Assembly: GCF_000292915.1 (NCBI RefSeq)
Contig: NC_018514.1
Coordinates: forward strand, 2,046,001 to 2,110,000
DNA: 64,000 nt
Direction: 5' to 3'
From: Burkholderia cepacia GG4
GTDB taxonomy: Bacteria > Pseudomonadota > Gammaproteobacteria > Burkholderiales > Burkholderiaceae
Every line of letters starts with the position of its first letter. Position 1 is the stretch's first letter. The notes beneath the pieces are model-generated. The model was given only the letters and a program-made list of their open reading frames with translations, was not told the DNA's origin and did no database searches. Below are positions 60,229 to 64,000 of this stretch, one piece after another. The position numbers and the translations under genes are program-made.

Positions 60229-61383
60229 ATGTTTCGTCATCTCCCGCTTGCTGTCGCCGTCGCCGTGCTCACCGCGTCGCTCTCCGCCGCCGCTCGCGAT
60301 CGCGCGCAACATTCGGTCGCGCGCGACTTCAAGAACTGGTCGGTCGTGTGCGACAACGCGAACCGCTGCGTCGCCGAGGCCGGCAACGACGACATCGACG
60401 ACGCGCGCACCAGCATGATCGTGCGGCTCACGCGCGACGCCGGCCCCGATGCACGCCCGCTGCTGGAAATCTTCGCATCGACACCCGTCGACCTGCGCAC
60501 CGCGCGTGCGGACGGCCAGCCGTTCGACGCAGTGCCGGCCGAATGGCACGCCGCCACCCGGACGGGCAGCGGGGATGACGACGTCTATCCGTTCCGTACC
60601 CACACCAGCGATCCGACGACGGTCGACGCATGGCTGACCGTGTCGCACAACGCGCAGATGCTGAGTTTCGGCGACCCGGCGGCCGCGCAGGCGCCGCGCG
60701 TGTCGTTGTCGGGACTGAGTGCCGCGCTGCTGCTGATCGACGACACGCAGGGCCGCATCGGCACGGTCACGGCGCTGCTGCACAAGGGCACGCGGCCCGC
60801 GTCGTCGGTGCCCGCCGCGCCGGCGCTACCGCCCGCGCCGGTTCCGGCACCGCGCGTGGCCGACCTCACGCCGGCCGAACAACGGCCGCTCGTCGACGCG
60901 GTGTTCGACAAGTTCGGCGGCAACGTGAAGCGTTGCGCAGCCGATGCCGGCGACGAAATGTCGACGCGCGATCGCCGCAAGACGGCGACGGCCATCGCGA
61001 TCTCGGCCGCCGATGCGATCGTGTCGATCCCGTGCCAGACGAGCAGCGCGTACAACCATACCGACCTCTGGTATCGCGTGCATCGCACCGCGCCTTACGC
61101 ACCGGCGCCGCTGGACTTCGGCGAGCACGCGAGCGCGGGCCTCGACCCGGCGTCGTTCGCGAACCAGTTGACGGAAGCAAGCTACGATCCCGCGCACGCG
61201 ACGCTGTCGAGCCTCGACCGCGTGCGGAGTGCCGGCGATTGCGGATCGAGCGCATCGTGGGTGTTCGACGGCCGGCGCTTCGTCCTGAACGATGTCGCGA
61301 TGCACGGCGCCTGCAACGGGCTGTTCCTGGCTCAGTGGCCGCGGCTCTATCGCACCGCAGGCTCGACCGAAAACCCGCGCTGA
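60229..61383 (+). CDS. Exported DUF1176 protein
   Basis: 384 residues from MFRHLPLAVAVAVLTASLSA, a signal peptide. ARDFKNWSVVCDNANRCVAEA and later AGDCGSSASWVFDGRRFVLN are DUF1176 features, with Cys pairs suited to disulfides. A Pro/Ala-rich linker lies near 240-250. Periplasmic; function unknown. Confidence 0.85.
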   Translation: MFRHLPLAVAVAVLTASLSAAARDRAQHSVARDFKNWSVVCDNANRCVAEAGNDDIDDARTSMIVRLTRDAGPDARPLLEIFASTPVDLRTARADGQPFDAVPAEWHAATRTGSGDDDVYPFRTHTSDPTTVDAWLTVSHNAQMLSFGDPAAAQAPRVSLSGLSAALLLIDDTQGRIGTVTALLHKGTRPASSVPAAPALPPAPVPAPRVADLTPAEQRPLVDAVFDKFGGNVKRCAADAGDEMSTRDRRKTATAIAISAADAIVSIPCQTSSAYNHTDLWYRVHRTAPYAPAPLDFGEHASAGLDPASFANQLTEASYDPAHATLSSLDRVRSAGDCGSSASWVFDGRRFVLNDVAMHGACNGLFLAQWPRLYRTAGSTENPR

Positions 61384-61398
61384 CGTGAGACCGTCACA

Positions 61399-62067
61399 TC
61401 ACGCGCCGACGATTGAGATCGAGAACCCGTCCCAGCCCTTTAGCCCCACCGTCTGCACAGCGGTCGTCACGAGATTCGGCTCGGCGACGATCCGGGCGAA
61501 TCCGTTGCGCACGCCGACGACGTCCGGCTCGTGATTGTCCGGATCGGCCACCCGCCCGCGCCGCACGACGTTGTCGACGACGATCACCGTGCCCGGCCGC
61601 GACAGCTTCAGCGCGGCATCCAGATAGACGGCGTTGTTGTCCTTGTCCGCGTCGATGAAGATGAAGTCGAACGGTGCCTCGCCCGCGTCGACGAGCCGCG
61701 CGAGGCTGTCCGTCGCGCTGCCGACGACGACCGACACGACCTCCGCGAACCCGGCGCGCGCGATGTTCTGCGTCGCGACCTGCGCATGGTCGGGGTTCAA
61801 TTCGAGCGTCACGAGCCGGCCGCCCGGCGGCAACGCGCGCGCAAGCCAGATCGTGCTGTAACCGCCGAGCGTGCCGACTTCGAGGATGCGCCGTGCGCCG
61901 CGAATCGTCGCGAGCAGCTGGAGCAGCTTGCCCTGGTTCGGCGCGACGTTGATCGCGGGCAGCCCGGCCGCGTCGCTTGCCGCGAGCGCGGCGTCGAGCA
62001 CGTCATCGGACGGCACGAGCGTCGCGGAGAAATACGCATCCACCTTGTTCCACTGATCCTGATCCAT
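61399..62067 (-). CDS. SAM-dependent O-methyltransferase, catechol type
   Basis: 222 residues. RRILEVGTLGGYSTIWLARAL is the SAM-binding motif, FDFIFIDADKDNN the metal-binding Asp motif and VIVVDNVVRRGRV the third. Class of small caffeoyl-CoA/catechol O-methyltransferases. Substrate unknown. Divergent from metY. Confidence 0.9.
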   Translation of the reverse strand: MDQDQWNKVDAYFSATLVPSDDVLDAALAASDAAGLPAINVAPNQGKLLQLLATIRGARRILEVGTLGGYSTIWLARALPPGGRLVTLELNPDHAQVATQNIARAGFAEVVSVVVGSATDSLARLVDAGEAPFDFIFIDADKDNNAVYLDAALKLSRPGTVIVVDNVVRRGRVADPDNHEPDVVGVRNGFARIVAEPNLVTTAVQTVGLKGWDGFSISIVGA

Positions 62068-62199
62068 CGCGCACCTATCGTCTGTGGAGCAGGCATTCTA
62101 TGCGTCGCGCCTCCATAAGCAACCAACCATTCGTTCTAAAGGTAGCGGCGCACGTGCTCCTATAATCGGTCGACCATCACAACAACACACGGAGCACCC

Positions 62200-63495
62200 A
62201 TGACCGATCAGGCCTCTTCGAACTGGCGCCTCGAAACCATCGCCGTGCACGGCGGCTATCGCCCCGACCCGACCACACGCGCGGTCGCGGTGCCGATCTA
62301 CCAGACCGTTGCGTACGCATTCGACGACACGCAGCACGGCGCGGACCTGTTCGACCTGAAGGTCCAGGGCAACATCTACACGCGGATCATGAACCCGACG
62401 ACGGACGTGCTCGAGCAGCGGATCGCCGCGCTCGAGGGCGGCATCGGCGCGCTCGCGCTGGCATCGGGCCAGGCGGCCGTCACGTATGCGATCCAGACGA
62501 TCGCGGAAGCCGGCGACAACATCGTGTCCGCCAGTTCGCTGTATGGCGGCACCTACAACCTGTTCGCGCATACGCTGCCGCAATACGGGATCACGACGCG
62601 CTTCGCCGATCCGCGCGACCCGGCATCGTTCGAGCCGCTGATCGACGCGCGCACGAAGGCGATCTTCGCGGAGTCGGTCGGCAACCCGCTCGGCAACGTG
62701 ACCGACATCGCCGCGCTCGCCGAGATCGCGCACCGCCACGGCATCCCGCTGATCGTCGACAACACGGTGCCGTCGCCGTACCTGCTGCGCCCGTTCGAAC
62801 ACGGCGCGGACATCGTCGTGCACTCGCTGACGAAATACCTCGGCGGCCACGGCACGAGCCTCGGCGGTGCGATCGTCGACTCGGGCAAGTTCCCGTGGAC
62901 GCAGCACGCGGACCGCTTCAAGCGGCTCAACGAGCCCGACGTCAGCTATCACGGCGTCGTCTATACGGAAGCGTTCGGGCCGGCCGCCTATATCGGCCGC
63001 GCGCGCGTCGTGCCGCTGCGCAACATGGGCGCGGCGATCTCGCCGTTCAACGCGTTCCAGATCCTGCAGGGTATCGAGACGCTCGCGCTGCGTATCGAAC
63101 GCATCAGCGACAACGCGCTGAAGATCGCGCAGCATCTCGCGCGCCACGAACACGTCGAGTGGGTGAACTACGCGGGGCTGCCCGATCACCCGGACCACCC
63201 GCTCGTCGCACGCTACCTGTCGGGCCGCGCGCCCGGCATCCTGACGTTCGGCGTGAAGGGCGGCCGCGACGGCGGGGCAAGGTTCCAGGACGCGCTGAAG
63301 CTGTTCACGCGGCTCGTCAACATCGGCGATACCAAATCGCTCGCGACGCACCCGGCGTCGACGACGCACCGCCAGCTGTCGCCAGCCGAACTCGCGAAGG
63401 CCGGCGTGAAGGAGGAAACGGTGCGGCTGTCGATCGGCATCGAGCATATCGACGACCTGCTCGCCGATCTCGACCAGGCGCTCGCGCAACTGTGA
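62200..63495 (+). CDS. metY: O-acetylhomoserine aminocarboxypropyltransferase
   Basis: 431 residues. PLP enzyme of the Cys/Met group: SGQAAVTYAIQTIAEAGDNIV, YTRIMNPTTDVLEQRIAALEGG, and HSLTKYLGGHGTS with the PLP lysine. Length above 420 and the VKGGRDGG insert fit MetY, which makes homocysteine from O-acetylhomoserine and sulfide. Confidence 0.92.
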   Translation: MTDQASSNWRLETIAVHGGYRPDPTTRAVAVPIYQTVAYAFDDTQHGADLFDLKVQGNIYTRIMNPTTDVLEQRIAALEGGIGALALASGQAAVTYAIQTIAEAGDNIVSASSLYGGTYNLFAHTLPQYGITTRFADPRDPASFEPLIDARTKAIFAESVGNPLGNVTDIAALAEIAHRHGIPLIVDNTVPSPYLLRPFEHGADIVVHSLTKYLGGHGTSLGGAIVDSGKFPWTQHADRFKRLNEPDVSYHGVVYTEAFGPAAYIGRARVVPLRNMGAAISPFNAFQILQGIETLALRIERISDNALKIAQHLARHEHVEWVNYAGLPDHPDHPLVARYLSGRAPGILTFGVKGGRDGGARFQDALKLFTRLVNIGDTKSLATHPASTTHRQLSPAELAKAGVKEETVRLSIGIEHIDDLLADLDQALAQL

Positions 63496-63831
63496 CCGGA
63501 ACGGGCGCGCCGGCTCGCCGGTGCGCCCGCGTCAAATGCGTTGACCTTGAGGCCGCTTCAAGGTGTTCAATCGCCGGTTGATGCCGGGGCAACGCCCGGC
63601 ACGCAACCGCCGAGGCCCCATGACACCAACCGTGAAGCTTGCGCTGCTCACGTTACCGTCGCCGCTGGCGGCCTGCTTCGGCACCTTCGCCGCCGCATGG
63701 CGCGCGCCGGGCCCGACAACGTCGAGCGTCATCCACGTCGTCGCGCCAGCCGGATACGTGTCGACGATGCATGACGAAAATTTCATGTCCCGATCAGGCT
63801 CGCGAAGCGGTCGTGTCGCTACGATCCCGCG
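63496..63831. other. Intergenic region with a metY terminator
   Basis: An 11-bp stem at 63503-63528 (GGGCGCGCCGG pairing with CCGGTGCGCCC, one G-T pair) ends metY. The remaining 300 bp have open frames but nothing recognisable. Confidence 0.6.
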
Positions 63832-64000
63832 TCAGGCACGCCCCTGCTTCGCGCGCCGGCGTTGCACCAGCCAGTCGAGCAGTTGCCGGCCGTCGCGTTC
63901 GCCGAACCAGCGCGCATGCCCGATCAGGTAGCCGTCGTACGCGATATCGACGATCGCCGGGGCGTCGATGATGCACCCGAAATACGCCACTTCCGACAGC
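63832..64000 (-). CDS. 3' end of an unidentified gene
   Basis: About 55 codons ending in TGA at 63832, reading LSEVAYFGCIIDAPAI ... DGYLIGHARWFGERDGRQLL and a basic tail. The composition is protein-like. The rest lies off the right edge. No family recognised. Confidence 0.55.
   Translation of the reverse strand, partial: LSEVAYFGCIIDAPAIVDIAYDGYLIGHARWFGERDGRQLLDWLVQRRRAKQGRA

Overview
The window reads as a Burkholderia chromosome, most likely the B. cepacia complex. The GC content is very high, coding is dense, and the protein types fit: a Gram-negative porin, KdpFABC, HisJQMP-type transport, PhaZ, RtcR/RtcB, DUF3761 and HHHH-type small proteins. The species is inferred; there is no rRNA or marker gene that fixes it. 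Housekeeping genes such as argG and metY suggest a main replicon.

Left third (1-19.6 kb): a surface-glycan locus with an unusual motor-like operon in the middle. It holds the start of glmS, a secreted six-hairpin glycosidase-like protein, a WecB-type UDP-GlcNAc 2-epimerase, a secreted clan GH-A hydrolase, an NfrA-like outer-membrane protein, an NfrB-like glycosyltransferase with a C-terminal MshEN (c-di-GMP-binding type) domain, a small exported protein, a DUF2334 deacetylase-like protein and a lipoprotein with a TIM-barrel look. WecB plus NfrA/NfrB matches the E. coli pathway for the phage N4 receptor glycan. GlmS and WecB would supply UDP-GlcNAc and then UDP-ManNAc, NfrB would polymerise, NfrA would be the outer-membrane pore, and the extra enzymes would trim or deacetylate. 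Between wecB and the rest lies a minus-strand operon: a cyclic-nucleotide-binding/FliG-like fusion, a MotA-like and a MotB-like protein, a chemoreceptor and an exported protein. No flagellar gene is nearby. A 179-bp imperfect duplication of the hydrolase-glmS junction lies beside glmS.

Middle (19.6-45 kb): GST and intracellular PHA depolymerase (divergent), DUF3761 and a tiny His-rich protein, a cupin, a histidine/arginine-type ABC importer, and a kdp locus in the order F-(27-aa ORF)-A-C-B-D-E with a short KdpD lacking the usual N-terminal sensor. Then a porin, a HutC-like regulator, a glycosyltransferase/TetR divergent pair with a clear operator, a pqiB remnant, an alpha/beta hydrolase carrying an in-frame 15-bp minisatellite, a LysR regulator, a DUF3717 protein and a LysP-like permease.

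Right third (45-64 kb): a diguanylate cyclase, a FUSC membrane protein, argG, a small P-loop kinase-like protein, a tartrate/D-malate module (MFS carrier, dehydrogenase, divergent LysR), a LysE exporter and an RNA-repair locus. In that locus RtcR (CARF plus sigma-54 AAA+) faces a strong sigma-54 promoter. The long leader from that promoter carries two tRNA-like elements and leads into a slipin (SPFH) and RtcB, with no RtcA. The window ends with DUF1176, an O-methyltransferase, metY and the 3' end of an unknown gene.
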